Positions 21,166 to 33,168 are shown, counted from the stretch's first letter. The stretch: 64,000 bases of DNA from Plectosphaerella cucumerina (GCA_020746995.1 JAGPXD010000001.1:3162001-3226000); one strand, 5' to 3'. Program-made: numbers and translations. The notes: generated by a model from the sequence alone, not told the origin.

Positions 21166-23063
21166 ATGGCTGACATCTTCCCCTCCGAGAAGGTGGCCGT
21201 CTCCGACAACCAGATCGAGGCCAACCTCCCCAGCACCAACCGCCTCCAGGATGCCTCGCTCGGCAGCAAGGCCCTCAACGCCGATGCCGCCGTCGGTAAC
21301 GAGGCCGAGCACAGCTTCGGCGTCATCCAGGGTTTCAAGACCTACAAGCGCGCCGCGTTCTGGTCCATCGGTATGTCTGGATGGGATTCTCGAGTATGAG
21401 ACGACACCCGCTGACCCCAGTCTAGCCATCTCGACCACCATCGTCATGGAGGGATACGACGTGACCCTTCTCGGCTCCTTCTTTGGCTACCCTGCCTTCC
21501 GTGAAGCCTACGGCACATGGCTGAACGAGGACTCTGGCTACCAGATCACCTCGGCCTGGCAGACCAAGTTCAACGTCCTCGGTGCCGTCGCCAACATTGT
21601 CGGCGCCATGCTCAACGGCTGGGCCACCGCCCGCTGGGGTCACCGCAAGGTCCTTATCGGCTCCCTCGCTTGGCTCACTGCCTTCATCTTCATTGTCTTC
21701 TTCGCCCCCAACATCGAGACTCAGCTCGCCGGCCAGGTCCTGTGCAACGTGCCCTGGGGTGTATGTCTTCCCCGAGTCCGTCGTTTGTCGCCCCCTGACA
21801 GCTGACACCTCCCTAGGTCTTCGCGACCACCCCACCGGCGTACGCCGCCGAGGTCACTCCCCTCGCTATCCGTGCCTACCTCACTGCCTACGTCAACCTG
21901 TGAGTCTTTTCTCTGAGTGATCCTTGACCTGAAATCGGGCTAACACCTATCCAGCTGCTGGGCCATGGGTCAGTTCATCTCCGCCGGTGTCCTCGCCGGA
22001 CTCGTCAACATGCCCGGCGCCATGTCCTACAAGATCCCCTTCGCCATCCAGTGGGTCTGGCCCATTCCCCTGGGTCTGCTCGCCTACTTCGCCCCCGAGT
22101 CGCCCTGGTACCTGGTCCGCACCGGCCAGCTCGACGCTGCCAGGAGGAGTCTCGAGCGCCTGTCCGAGCCCTCGCACAACGTCGACTACGACGCCGCCCT
22201 CGCCATGATGGTTCACACCGACAAGACGGAGAAGGAGGAGCAGGCCGGCACCACCTACCTCGAGTGCTTCAAGGGCACCAACCGCCGCCGCACTGAGATC
22301 GCCTGCATGTCCTTCCTGTCGCAGATCACCAACGGCGGCGCTCTTTGCTACTCGGGCTCCTTCTTCTTCCAGCAGATCGGTATCGCCGACGACGTCTCGT
22401 ACTACATCGGTCTCGGCGGTACCGGCGTCGCCTTCATCGGAACCTGCATCTCCTGGCTCTACATCTACCGCTTCGGCCGCCGCACCATCTGGCTCACCGG
22501 TTTCTCCGTCCTCGTCTGCATCCTCTGGACCATCGGCATCCTCGCCTGCGTTAAGCAGACCAAGCCCATCGAGTGGGCGCAAGCCCTGCTCTGTATTGTC
22601 TGGCTGGGCGCCTACTCCATGTCCGTCGGTCCCATCGTCTACACCCTCGTCGCCGAAATCGGCTCCACGCGTCTCAGGACCCAGACCGTCGTCCTCGCTC
22701 GCAGCACCTACTACCTCGGCAACGTCATCTGCGCCGGTTCCATCCAGCCCCAGCTTCTGCCTCCGGACGCCGCCAACCTCAAGGGCAAGACTGCCTTCTT
22801 CTGGGCCGCCCTCGCCACTCCTACCCTCGTGTGGGGATACTTCAGGCAGTTTGAGACCAAGGACCGCACCTTCGGTGAGATGGAGTACATGGTGAGTGCA
22901 TGCCCTGATCTCCTCTTTTTTGTATCTTGGCTAACAACGCTTGCAGTTCCTCAAGGGCATTTCCGCTCGCCAGTCGAGCAAATATGTCATCGACGAGCAG
23001 GACCAGTTCGTCCTTACCCAGCAGGAGACCGGCGACCACCACATCACCGAGGTCAAGTCTTGA
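21166..23063 (+). CDS. MFS sugar transporter, maltose/alpha-glucoside permease-like
   Basis: Five exons (21166-21370, 21426-21760, 21817-21899, 21955-22891, 22947-23063) encode 558 aa. It is a proton/sugar symporter of the MFS sugar porter family, likely in the plasma membrane. A polar N-tail of about 65 residues is followed by 12 membrane segments. Family signs are MEGYDVTLLGSFFGYPAF in the first helix, NGWATARWGHRK (loop 2-3), the sugar-porter PESPWYLVR after helix 6, and YRFGRRTIWLTG (loop 8-9). The EGYD...PAF start is typical of fungal MAL31-type alpha-glucoside permeases, although hexose or disaccharide specificity cannot be fixed. A Gln/Asp-rich C-tail ends in EVKS. All donors are GTRNGT or GTGAGT. 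The second acceptor is TCTAG, because the nearer CAG would bring a stop into frame. Confidence 0.95.
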
Positions 23064-23883
23064 GCGCCCTGTCTTGTCTGTTGATACCCCGATGCGTTTA
23101 TGGTTGGGGCGTTGGCAGCCGAGTGCCGGGCTGGGTTGTTGCCTTGTTATGATACCTTCACTCTAGTAGCCTACCTACCTATTATGAATGCTCATACAGA
23201 CGGTCTGCGTCTGATTGTATGCAGCTAATCTTACGACTTCTGCCCTGTGAAATCTGACACCTTTTGGATAGTGTAGCCTTTGCTTTGGTCGAGCGAGTAA
23301 CCTCTGCTGATGAAGTCTGTCACAAGCCGGGTATCTAAACCCGCTTCACGAAGCAATGGCTGCAATCCTATGGCCAAAATAACTCTCAATCGATCCACAA
23401 TGTTTTGTCAAAAGGTGCCACAAGTACCCAGTTTAGGTACTTCACATGAACTCTCGTTGTACTCGGCCACGCGAGTCCCGGACTTATGGCTTAAGCCCGA
23501 GAACGCGACCGCCGACGGATGACACAGGCCGTCAACAACCCCATTTTATACGTACCCAGATATGAAGAAAAAATGCCGAGAACCGGAAATCAAAACCAGA
23601 ATTAACGATTACGCGTCACTTCTAAGTTCTAACTCGGATGGTCGGTTTGTGACACAGGTGAACCGTACCTATACTTAAGGCGGCTGAAGTTGACCATTTC
23701 TCCTCAATTTGATGCCACGAGACATTGGCATCCATTGAGGCATTCATCTTTCGGTCTACACTCCACCAATTGGTAGGTACAGTCGGTTTTTCCCCCCCAC
23801 TCTCTGAGCTTGATCGCCATCTCATAGCTCTACTCCTGACAACCAGACATGGTGCTGACTCGATCCCAGCTCATCAACCTAAC
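23064..23883. other. intergenic: sugar transporter 3' flank and DLH promoter
   Basis: No gene is supported in these 820 bp. The stretch is more AT-rich than the neighbouring coding DNA. Confidence 0.45.
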
Positions 23884-24642
23884 ATGTCTATCCAACCCTG
23901 CTGCGTCAAGGGCTTCGCCTGGAACGGCACCCCCACAGGCCGAGTCGACAAGCTCGCTGACAACGACACGTACGTCACGGGCACAGACTCGCAGGCCGCC
24001 GTTCTCGTCATATCCGACCTCTTCGGCTGGAAGTTCCCCAACATCCGTCTCCTAGCGGACCACTACGCCTCCGACGCCGGTGCCACGGTCTTCGTCCCCG
24101 ACTTCTTCGGCGGCGAGGCTCTCTCCACCAATGCTCTCTGGCATGAGCGCTGGCAGGAAATCGACATGGCCGGCTTCATGGAGCGCAACTCACGAGCCAT
24201 CCGCGAGCCCGAGATCATCGCCTGTGCCGAGGCCCTGCGTGCCCAGGGCTTCACCAAGATCGCCGCCGTGGGGTACTGCTACGGCGGGTGGGCGTCGTTC
24301 CGCCTCGCGGCACTAGAGACAGCAGGCGGCGAGCCGCTTGTCGACTGCATCTCCGTCGCCCATCCCAGCCTCCTGACAAAGGCGGACATTGACGGGGCCA
24401 GGGTGCCGGTGCAGATGCTTGCGCCTGAGATCGACCCCGTTTACACGGCTGAACTCAAGGCGCACACCTTCCACAAGCTGCAGGAGCTCGGGGTTCCGTT
24501 CGACTACCAGCACTTCCCTGGTGTTGCGCACGCGAGCCTCGTCAGGGGTGATGAAGCCAAGAAGGGGGAGAGGCAGGCCATGGCGCGGGCGAAGAATGCT
24601 ACAGTCAACTGGCTCAATCAGTGGCTGCATGGGGATGAGTAA
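23884..24642 (+). CDS. dienelactone hydrolase family protein
   Basis: An intronless gene of 252 aa with the alpha/beta hydrolase fold of dienelactone hydrolases. The nucleophile Cys132 lies in GYCYGG, the acid Asp184 in APEIDP, and His216 in GVAHAS, the Cys-Asp-His triad of the family. SDLFGWK near 45 holds the strand-end motif. Bacterial members open dienelactone in chlorocatechol breakdown, and many fungal paralogues have unknown substrates. The start MSIQPCC is chosen because these residues align with the usual beginning of the family. An in-frame ATG 159 nt upstream would add residues without family likeness. The likely location is the cytosol. A role in aromatic breakdown together with the TPP/ALDH pair is only suggested by family and neighbourhood. 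Confidence 0.93.
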   Translation: MSIQPCCVKGFAWNGTPTGRVDKLADNDTYVTGTDSQAAVLVISDLFGWKFPNIRLLADHYASDAGATVFVPDFFGGEALSTNALWHERWQEIDMAGFMERNSRAIREPEIIACAEALRAQGFTKIAAVGYCYGGWASFRLAALETAGGEPLVDCISVAHPSLLTKADIDGARVPVQMLAPEIDPVYTAELKAHTFHKLQELGVPFDYQHFPGVAHASLVRGDEAKKGERQAMARAKNATVNWLNQWLHGDE

Positions 24643-24765
24643 AGGCCTATGTGTCTTGAGATGGCATAAATGGCTGCGAGAAGATGGCTGTATGTGGCAT
24701 TATGTCATTATGTCATTATCTATTATCTATTCGTGTCGGGGTGTATTATGCTCGTGCTCGTCAGA

Positions 24766-25841
24766 TCATGCGGGTATCCAAGAAGCTAGATGCCACGCCG
24801 CCGCCGCGGCCGTAGGTATCCAGAAAGGCGCCGACCGGCGCAGCCCCGCGGCGCTGCCGGCGTTGTTGTCCGCGGCCGCATTTGCGGGGTTATCCACGGA
24901 CTGTGTGGCCTGGCGCACCGGGTCATCGCCGAGGGGCTTGCTGATCCAGGACTGGGGGATCTGCGTCATGAAGTTGTACCACTGGTCGGCAAGGAGATCG
25001 TAACCGTCGTCGCTGGGGTGGACGCAGTCGGCGCTGAGGACGTCGGTGCGGAGCTCGGAGAAGTCGACGGCGAGGATGCGCCTGCCGGCTTCGAGGCGGG
25101 GCTGCACGACGGCGGGGATGAGGGCCTGGTAGTCGCGCACGTTGGCCTGCTGAATGGGGGCGCAGGAGCTGATGATGACGGCGACGAGGAGGACGGCGTC
25201 CGGGCAGGCGGTGAGGATCTTGTCGATTAGTTGGCCTAGGCGGCCGGCGGCCTCAACGGGGTCGCTGCCCTGGAGGGAGACGGCGGGGTTGGGGTTCATG
25301 TCGTTGGTGCCTGCGTGCAGCAGGATGACGTTGGGGAGCTGGGCCAGCGAGGCGTCGATGTGGTCTGACATGAACTGAATTGTCTGTCCTGACCAGGCGC
25401 CCTGAGATGAGGTTAGTGATGGGTTCTGGCTCGAATAGTGCCTTGGATGCCTACGTAGTAGCCGTCGTCCATGCTGCCGCCATGCTCTGTGCCGGCAAAG
25501 ACGACGTCGTCGCCCGCAAGGTTGGCCTTGAGCGTCTCTCGGTAGCCGTTGCTGTCGGAGCTGCCGTAGCCGACGGTGATTGAGTCGCCGATGCACAGGA
25601 TTCGGAGCTCCGTATCGGGCCTGATGGCCTTGCCGGCGGCGACGTCAGGGACCGCCCGTAGTGGCACGGCAACGGTGGTGTTGCGGTCGCCGTCCTGGAT
25701 CGTGACGGTCGTCGGCACGATGGACTGCCGGGGTTGAAGAAGAGCCTCCAACTCAACGGGTGTGGCGGCGGCGGCGGCTAGCCATGGCTGAAGCACGGCC
25801 AGGAGGCTGAGCGCCATTTTCGTCGTCGTCGTTGATATCAT
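24766..25841 (-). CDS. secreted SGNH/GDSL esterase, carbohydrate esterase family 3-like
   Basis: Exons 25841-25455 and 25401-24766 (53-nt intron, GTAGGC...CTCAG, phase 0) encode 340 aa. A signal peptide is evident (hydrophobic run KMALSLLAVLQPWLAAAAA). The mature enzyme has SGNH block I with Ser87 in CIGDSITVGYG, block III Asn162 in HAGTND, and block V Asp254/His257 in DCVHPSDDGY. The spacing from GSMDDGYY to WSGQTI across the splice junction fits CE3 acetyl-xylan-esterase-like proteins and supports the chosen donor. The expected role is removal of acetyl or other acyl groups from plant polysaccharides outside the cell, by family only. A Cys pair and an Ala-rich, mildly hydrophobic C-terminus are present, but no clear GPI signal. 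It is transcribed toward the dienelactone hydrolase (convergent). Confidence 0.9.
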
Positions 25842-27291
25842 GGTTGGTCGATGTGTCGACTTCCCACGGATGTGTCGTGAGCCGGCCTTCCGCTATCCAA
25901 GTCGAGTCTCAACTCAGGCGGCGCGTGAGACCAGATCTCGTGGGAATGAGTGAACGAGTGTGAGAGGGACGTGAGAGTGATCGTCAGGGCGGCCGGGGCG
26001 ACAAAACCCAGGTCGTGTCCGGGACGCTGGGCCTTTTTAAACCGTCCGAACATGGAGCTTCAGCATCATGACGAGCGGTCTGGGCGTTCAGCGGCCGGCC
26101 CCTGTTCCCTGGGCCCCTCCCTCCCCTCGGCCCCCTTTTGACGGCGAGGCATCACCCCTGGAGGCGCTGATCTTGGCCGCCTCTGGACTCGGTTGGCTCT
26201 GGGCCCCAAAGGTGCCGCGGCGCCGCAACCGCTCTCGCAGCGTGGGAGCGTTGGCGCTAGAGGGCTCCTCCGGCTGGCTCGACTTTGCTTTGCCCATCGG
26301 AAAGCCCGGTCCCCCTGTTGACGGCCCCGTCGGCGGATGGATGGGCTTCTGCTTTTGCCTCATGCGCATTACCAACTGGAAGATTACCGTGTCAGGCGGC
26401 CCTCTGGCCGTGCCGTCCCCGGGCCCGGTGACTGGTTGCTCGGATCACAGAAGCTCAATTGAGTCGCCAATAGACAGCATCTCAGAGAGTTGACTGAAGC
26501 TCACGATGGGTTCTCAGGAAAAGGGGCCGCTCGGTCTTGGCGGGTGAAGACTTTGCACGCCGGGTTCTTGCTGGGAGAGCCGACGTCGTGTCCCGCGGCC
26601 GCCCCTTTTTTTTCGCAATGCTTGTCCCTGCTTCTCTCCTCACATCGTAGGGCTGGAAGGTCCAGCCGGTACTTCACGCAGGCATCAAACTTGAATGCCT
26701 TCGATCTGTCTGCTTTCGCATCAATGTTTCCAACCTTTTGTCGCTGTAAACGCGCCAGAGGTGTCAGAGAAAGCTTACGGCCACGATGCCGTGGCATGCA
26801 TCTGTCATCGGACGGTCACAACCGCACCATGGCGTCTCACTTGGGGGGGCAGGGAAGGGGACACAGACGGAGACACAGACCGTGAGAGCGGTGGTGTCGC
26901 GATCAAGATCTGTTCTGTTCCAGGCGAATCGGAAGGCTGGGCCATTTCTGGCATAGCGTCAAGGTACGTACTTTTGCACGGGACTTTCGAGGGATATGGC
27001 ACGTGCACGAGTGGGATTAGAGTGGGGGCACCTCTCACCGAAGGATTACATCGTCACCACCGAAATGTAAGCACCAACTGCAGCTGAGAATCCAGGCAAC
27101 CGTACCCGACATCTGGGCCATCCCGTCTTTGTCTCCTCTCGTCTCAACTACTCGCATGGCTTCTTACCGGTAAAGAGACCTCCACCGGGTTCTCTCTATG
27201 CCCCGACTCCCGTCCGTTGGCTCCCGAGAAACCCGCGCCCGAGCACCACAGACACCGTCTCTCACCTCAGTCGTCATCGCGTCCGGCGACC
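25842..27291. other. intergenic: divergent promoter region of esterase and Zn2Cys6 regulator
   Basis: About 1.45 kb between the leftward esterase and the rightward transcription factor. No gene is supported; open frames here have no recognisable domain. A C/T-rich zone precedes the regulator ATG. Confidence 0.45.
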
Positions 27292-29013
27292 ATGGTGGGC
27301 GTGCCTGGCAAGTCCAAGGGCTGCAACACGTGCCGAAAGCGTAAGAAAGGGGTAAGTGGGTGCCTCTTCTCGTACGAGAGGCCATGAAGACCAGCAGGGA
27401 CCATCCCTCGTCTGCCATCTCCCCCAGACAATCCCAGCTAACCTCATCATCAGTGCGATCAAGCGCGGCCAGCATGCGGCCAATGCACCAGGGCCGGCAT
27501 CGCCTGCGCCGGCTATGAGCGGCACCGTACCTTTGTCAACGCGAGCCGCTCCGGCCCCGGCTCAGACGGCTCCGGCGATGACGTCCCGGCAGCTGCTGCC
27601 CTGACCGTCACCCGCATCTCACCCCTGGCTGCCGTGCCGACCCTTCAGCACGGCCTCTCCCGCTCGGCGTACGAGACGCGCTATCTCGGTCTCTTCTGGG
27701 ACTTGTACTTGCCCCGCGGAGAGGCCCCGAGCGAGTATTACCGGCGTCATTGCGTCGGCGGGTGGACGACCTTTGCCCGCGAGAACTACAAGGCTGACCC
27801 CGCCTTGTATCGCGCTCTGTTAGCCATGAGCCTCACAAGCCTTGGCCACCATCAATCCAATCAGTCACTGCGCGACGAGGGCCTTCGACAATACGGCAGG
27901 GCCCTCGGCGAGTTAAAGACTGGCCTGCGCAATCCGAAGAGGCAGCGGTCCGATGCCATGCTCGTGGCGTCACGCACACTGGGGCTATACGAGGTCTGCC
28001 GACTCCATCCCACAGTCGTATGAAGTCTCACTGACGCGGTGAAGATGCTGTACGGCCGCGACCAGATGACGCAACAGGTCATTTCCCAGGCCAACAGCTG
28101 GCAAGGCCACAATCTTGGCGAGATGGCTCTCTTGTCGTTGCGGACGCCCGAGTTGCAAATGGATGATCCGGCGCATTCCCTCTTCTGCGACGGCCGCATG
28201 GGTCACATCATCGTCTCCATCAACATGCGAAAACGCTGTGTCTTCAGCGAGCCCAAATGGAAGACTGTCCCCTGGACCAAGATCCCCAAAACGCCCAAGG
28301 ACATGCTCTGGGACACCCTTGCTGATATCCCCGGCCTCCTCGAGTCCGTCGACTTGCTCAAAACCCTTCCTGACGGAGCCGACAAGGCCGAGCTCTACCA
28401 GGGGCTTGTGGCTGAGTGCTGGCGCCTCCACGGTGAGCTCGTCTGGTGGTACGAGACGCTGTGCCCTCGGGACCAGTTCGAGCAGCTCGAGGCACGCGGT
28501 TTTGACGCCCCCGACCCCTCGGCCGACGATTTAGCCACGGCTAGCATCATCATCAACTACTGGTCCGGCTGTCTTCTCGTCTACTCCAACCTCCGCGGCC
28601 TGCTCGCCGCCCATCCGGCTCTCGCCGCCACCATCGCCACCATGGACCCCTCCACCGATCCTATGCACTATTGCTCCCGCATCGGTGACCTCGTTGACTT
28701 CTTTCTACACCCCTCAGCCGGCCGCTTCGCCTGGCACCAGACGCCCTTTCCCGTGGGCATCGCATCGGGCTACCTCCTGTCAACGGGGCAGATCATGACG
28801 CCCGAGATGAGGAAGCTCGTGCAATTCTTTGCCCGCGACGACGGCGGGCGGCAGGTCGCACTCTTCCTCAAGAGTATGCTGGACAGTGGGTACGGCAGCT
28901 GGCCGGCCGACATGCGCGTCGGCGACGGCCAGGGGGAGGACGTCAAGTCCATCGTCATGCGCAATCTCGCCGGGTCCGAGGCTTCAAGCCCCGAAAGTTC
29001 GTTATCGCAATAG
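27292..29013 (+). CDS. Zn(II)2Cys6 transcription factor
   Basis: Exons 27292-27351, 27454-27993 and 28045-29013 encode 522 aa. The first intron splits the zinc cluster after RKRKKG, a position common in this family. After splicing, the six Cys fall at 11, 14, 21, 28, 31 and 38 (C-x2-C-x6-C-x6-C-x2-C-x6-C), the binuclear Zn cluster that binds CGG-type half-sites. The remainder is the fungal-specific regulatory region without a clear catalytic motif (LGLYEMLYG, NSWQGHNLGEMALLSLR and a WYETLCP stretch are typical). The second intron has a weak donor (GTCTGC) but keeps the frame and the family pattern. It is flanked by the secreted esterase and aldose epimerase, and lies near transport genes it may control. 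Direct targets are unknown. Confidence 0.92.
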
Positions 29014-29153
29014 GAGATGACTGATGAGCTACGTTTGAAGATACCATGAGATACATGAAGCATGGCATTGCAAGTCGGATTTGGAACGAACGGCGTTCAT
29101 TTGAGCAACAATTTAGCAGGCGCGCAAAACCAACTCCCCTTTTCAACCTCCCC

Positions 29154-30571
29154 TCAGAGCAGTCCGAAGGTCCAAGATGCCTCCCAGGTGATGGTCTTGC
29201 CAGGCGACAGAATCTGCGCCTCGGTCCGGGCCCATTCAGGACTGCAACTCGTCAGCATTGCCCTCATCTCCGCAACGTCAAAACTCACTGGTTGATCCCA
29301 TCGACATAGTCGTGCGGCTCAATAGCCACGGCCGAGCTCCTACCTACAGTCTTGACACTCTCCGTGCCCTGGGTGCTCTTGAGCGGCGTGGCACCATCGC
29401 TCCAGCCAGTCGAGTAAATCTGCACTCCAGGCTGGTCGGTACGCAGGTCGGCCTTGATGCCGTTCCAGGGGCTCGCGAGAGTGAGAACTACCGGGTCGGT
29501 GCCGGCGGGGACGCCCTCAAAGAGCCAGTAGTGGTTGTAGCCTTCTGTGCCGCAGTTGGTGGCGAAGCCTTCCTCGCCGCGAGAGCGGCCGATGGCGATG
29601 CCCGGAGCAGAAGCGAAGTCCATGATCGATCCCGCCGCGGCGGTCGCGAACTCGCCCGTGGGGATGCCGGCGGGGGTGATGTCGATGTACCGCGGCGAGT
29701 AGGGCATATGCAGGGTGTGCGAGAAGATAGTCGCGTCGGCCGGGTTGCGGTACGCTTCGAGGTTGAAGTAGGTGTGCTGGGTGAGCATCAAGGCTGGGCT
29801 GGTGAGTTTCCACAATGAGAAAAACATCAAGACGGCCACTCACGCGTCTTGGCTCCCGAACCGATGGCCTCCATCTTGATATCCCAGCGCCCATCCTTGA
29901 CGCTGTAGGTCACCTTGGCGTCAACGCTACCCGGGAACCCCTTGGACGAGCCCTCTGCATCAGCGAGCGTGAAGGTGATGGAGTCGTCGGCGAAGCTCTG
30001 GACCTCCCACATGCGCCAGGACCAGTTGTTGGTGCCGCTGTGGAGGCAATTGGGCCCGTCATTCCTCTCCAGCTCGTACGTCTTGCCGTCGAGGGTGTAC
30101 TGCGCGTCGCCGATCCTGTTCGCGTAGCGGCCGGGGATGGAGTTGTACACGGGGTGCGAGGGGTCAACGGCTAGGAGGGGTCAGTGATCGACTCCAGGAG
30201 CGGGGGCAGGGATGAAGAACGGTAGAAGGCAGCATCGTCGTAGCCGAGAACGACGTCTACTTCTTTGCCGTGTTTGTCTTGAACCCAGAGGTTGGTGAGG
30301 GTCGCGCCGTAGGGGATGAACTGAGGGGTCGGTGAGATTTCATGTCGTTCGGGGCTGGGCACGCTGGAACTCACCTGGGCCCTAATGCCCTTGGCGGAGA
30401 TGGTGTATCTGCCATCAGGCCCGGGCTGAGGAACGCCGGCCTCGACGACAGGGGCTGTCTGGGTTATCGTCGCTGAAGATGGAAGTCGTCAGGGCCAAAG
30501 TTCCATTCGAACCCCACTCGCTTGCCGTCCGCTTCTCAAGCCCGGACAGGTCGGGTTCTTCACTCACCCAT
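29154..30571 (-). CDS. aldose 1-epimerase (galactose mutarotase)
   Basis: Six exons (30571-30568, 30472-30375, 30320-30221, 30170-29844, 29793-29289, 29241-29154) encode 373 aa. The first exon is only ATGG, spliced by GTGAGT to CG to give Met-Ala. The enzyme interconverts alpha and beta anomers of aldoses. Family signs are FIPYGATLTNLWVQD, VVLGYDD, PGRYANRIG, NCLHSGTNNWSW (the usual form is LHGG), LTQHTYFNL with the second catalytic His, and IEPHDYVDGINHPEW with the catalytic Glu. The third intron uses a weak GTTCTT donor, accepted because it alone keeps the frame into VDPSHPVYNSIPGRY. The last exon restores the expected end SPGKTITWEAS...; without splicing the frame would stop at INQ. It is convergent with the Zn2Cys6 gene, 140 bp away. 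Confidence 0.9.
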
Positions 30572-31335
30572 GATGCCTGGCTGTCAACAATTCGGTACAG
30601 AAAGCTGCAATGGAGTCTTTCCACGAAAGCACCTAGACGTCTACTCAAATCGAAAAGAACCAGCATCAGGCGAGGCCACGTAGGCCGCTCCGGGAGGTGG
30701 TTGGCATTATAAGCATCGCCGCCCTTCCACAGGCCCAGCATGGCTAAGCTCCCGACCGGGCGCCCTGCTCAGGGGGCGACGGGCCCCCGGAATCCCGCCC
30801 GCGTGGCGGTCGTTCGGACCGTCAGTAGCGGGAAGTGGGACGTGCAGCGCGCCGTGCCTTCGGCTAAACAGGTGTCAGTTTCGCCTTTATTAGAGAGAGC
30901 CTCGCACAATTGATGCCGATGAGAAGGCTGCGATGCATCGAGTCCTGGGTTCTTCAGTCGCTTTCCTGGCAGCTCCCAAGGGAAGAGCGAGGTGAAGTCT
31001 CGTCGTTGAATAGTCGGATCCGTGATCGTTCTCGAACGGGAAAGCACCTCCATCAGCGTCGGATGTTTATCCGTACCACCGGAGGCCACATGGCTAGACA
31101 TTTCGGAGCTGCAACGTCGTACTAGCCCGCTGCGACATGCCGAATGTGTCGTGCTGAGCTGCCGTTGAAGATTTGAGCTCTCCTGGTCTATCCAGTCAAT
31201 TCCACTGATGTGTTCCACGACAGAGTTATTATGCGATCATGATGAATGTGCATTTGGGCTGCCTGGGTCAAGTCTCCGCTGAGATCTCATTTGGGTGAGA
31301 AGCCTGTCCCCAGCAGTCACTCCCAACTTCCAGAA
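30572..31335. other. intergenic: epimerase promoter and GNAT 3' flank
   Basis: No gene is supported in these 764 bp. A TATAAT-like element on the minus strand lies near 30706, about 135 bp before the epimerase start. Confidence 0.4.
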
Positions 31336-31992
31336 TCATCTGCCAGATGCGACCGGCTTGAGTTGCTTGATGAAGAAAGAACAGTCCCCCAATGTCCCAT
31401 CGGCGTACGCCGCATATGTCGGACAAACCCCCCACTCCGTCCAACCTGACTTGAGGTAGAAAGCCCGCGCCGGCGTGCCAGTGGCGGTATCGAGGAGCAG
31501 AACCGACTTATCCAGTCTGTCGCGGGCAAAAGCCTCAACGTGCGCCATCAGCAGCTGACCCAGCCCCTTCCCGCGCTCAGAGGACGAGACCAAAAGCTTG
31601 AGTACCTCGGCCTTGTGGTCGTGCGTCTGCTTCGGGCTACACGCGAGGTGGACGGTCCCGACGACGTTGGCCAGGTCCGGCGCACCACCGGGAGCCGCCC
31701 GTCGGGTCAGCACGAAGAGTGACACGGTGGGCGGGGTCGAAGCGATCTGCGGCCAGAGGGATCGCCAGTAGGCATCGGCGTCGTGGTCGGAGGTGGGCGC
31801 CAGGAAGCAGAGGGCGGAGGATGAAGGGTCGATGTTGATGCACTCCTGGAGGAGGCGGCGCAGCGAGGGCAGAACGCGCTCGAGGTCGTCGTGGCATGTG
31901 ATCTGGGTGATGAGGAGGAAATCGGACGCGGGGGTGGGCGCGGGGGCACAGGGCCCTGGCTCGGTAGAGCTCTCCGGGGCTTCCGAGGACAT
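31336..31992 (-). CDS. GNAT family N-acetyltransferase
   Basis: An intronless gene of 218 aa. The GNAT acetyl-CoA binding motif A is visible near residues 130-150 as VLKLLVSSSERGKGLGQLLM (R/Q-x-x-G-x-G/A pattern). It is followed by DTATGTPARAFYLKSGW, the usual motif B ending. The first about 25 residues are Pro/Ala/Ser-rich. These enzymes move acetyl from acetyl-CoA to an amine of a small molecule or protein, and the substrate is unknown. No targeting signal is seen. The start is the first ATG, MSSEAPESS. Confidence 0.9.
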   Translation of the reverse strand: MSSEAPESSTEPGPCAPAPTPASDFLLITQITCHDDLERVLPSLRRLLQECINIDPSSSALCFLAPTSDHDADAYWRSLWPQIASTPPTVSLFVLTRRAAPGGAPDLANVVGTVHLACSPKQTHDHKAEVLKLLVSSSERGKGLGQLLMAHVEAFARDRLDKSVLLLDTATGTPARAFYLKSGWTEWGVCPTYAAYADGTLGDCSFFIKQLKPVASGR

Positions 31993-32045
31993 TGTGGCCG
32001 TTGACCCGGGGGATTCGAGATGGCTTTGAGATGCCGGGCACCTTT

Positions 32046-32369
32046 CTACCGAGGGCTGGGATCGCCACGTTTACCGCCGGGGCCGACTAGGATTGTGGCG
32101 CCCAAGGGGATGGCCAGCGGAAAAGGTAGTGGGTTGAAGGGACTCGCCATGAGGGCGATGGCGAGCGTCTGGTTCATCTGTGCGTTTGCGCCATCGGAAG
32201 CGGGTCGTCCTTGGGCTTGGGGTTGGATCGGCCGCTGCGGAAGTGCAGTGGTCGCATAAGCAGCAGCGGACTCTGGTGTTTTGGGTGCCCGACGGGGCTT
32301 AGGCCTTGACTGCTGACTCTGTCCGCCGTTGGACGTATTCCTCTTTGGACGGGGGTTCGACGGCAGCAT
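32046..32369 (-). CDS. possible small hypothetical protein
   Basis: An ATG-started frame of 107 aa, beginning MLPSNPRPKR and ending 53 bp upstream of the GNAT start. It is Pro/Ala/Gln/Arg-rich with one hydrophobic stretch (PFPLAIPLGATILVG). No domain is recognised. It could equally be leader sequence of the GNAT transcript or chance open frame in GC-rich DNA. Confidence 0.2.
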   Translation of the reverse strand: MLPSNPRPKRNTSNGGQSQQSRPKPRRAPKTPESAAAYATTALPQRPIQPQAQGRPASDGANAQMNQTLAIALMASPFNPLPFPLAIPLGATILVGPGGKRGDPSPR

Positions 32370-33168
32370 GGTATGGTTTGCTTCTCGCAGGGACTTTGTG
32401 ATCTTCAACGTTCGGGTGGATGAATGAGCACGGCGGACCTGGTCAGATTTGTGGCCCTGTATTCAGCCCCAAGTGTGACCTCCCATCCATTTTGTACGCC
32501 GAGACAGCCATGACATGAAAAAACCGCATCATGCATTGTTCGACTGGCTTGCAGAGTGAGCAACAGATGCGTTTCAGCAAGCCCGGCACCGGCTCGCAGG
32601 TGTGTACTGCCCGCCCATCATCGGACGGTGTTCTGGCAAGGGATGAGATGAGAAAACCAGAGTGGCGTCAAGCCCTTCTCCGCTTTGCACCTTGATAGCC
32701 AAGCCGCGCAGCACATGAGAGACCCTTTCTTGGCGTACAGCTCCACGTCTTGCGCCCCGTACCGCCCTCCTGCTTTAACCGTCACAAACAGCACGCTCAG
32801 GACCCATCCCCCAGAACTCTGTCGGAACGCCATTGTAGCGTCGAATTCAACAAATAAGACCTCATTACCAGATCCATCTTTCACGTATGTGGCAGTGCGA
32901 CTACTACTTGAGGAATCTTGTTAGAAGATCCTGTGGCTAATACGCTAAAATGGCGTTGTAGAGTTCTGGGGGATGGAGCGCCCAACAAAGTCATGAACAT
33001 TCATATATCATGATGACGCTCCGGTCATCATTCTCCTCTCGCCCACTCTCAATGTCTACTCACACTATCCCTCTCCATCAGATACATCTCCCCTCTCCTC
33101 CTTAAAATCCTACCAGCCTCGTTGTTTTGCAGTTTTCCCTCTCATCCTCCCATGACGTGACTCGCAGG
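32370..33168. other. intergenic: no gene seen
   Basis: About 800 bp between the GNAT/hypothetical pair and the end of the laccase gene. I see no supportable gene; it probably includes the laccase 3' UTR. Confidence 0.45.
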
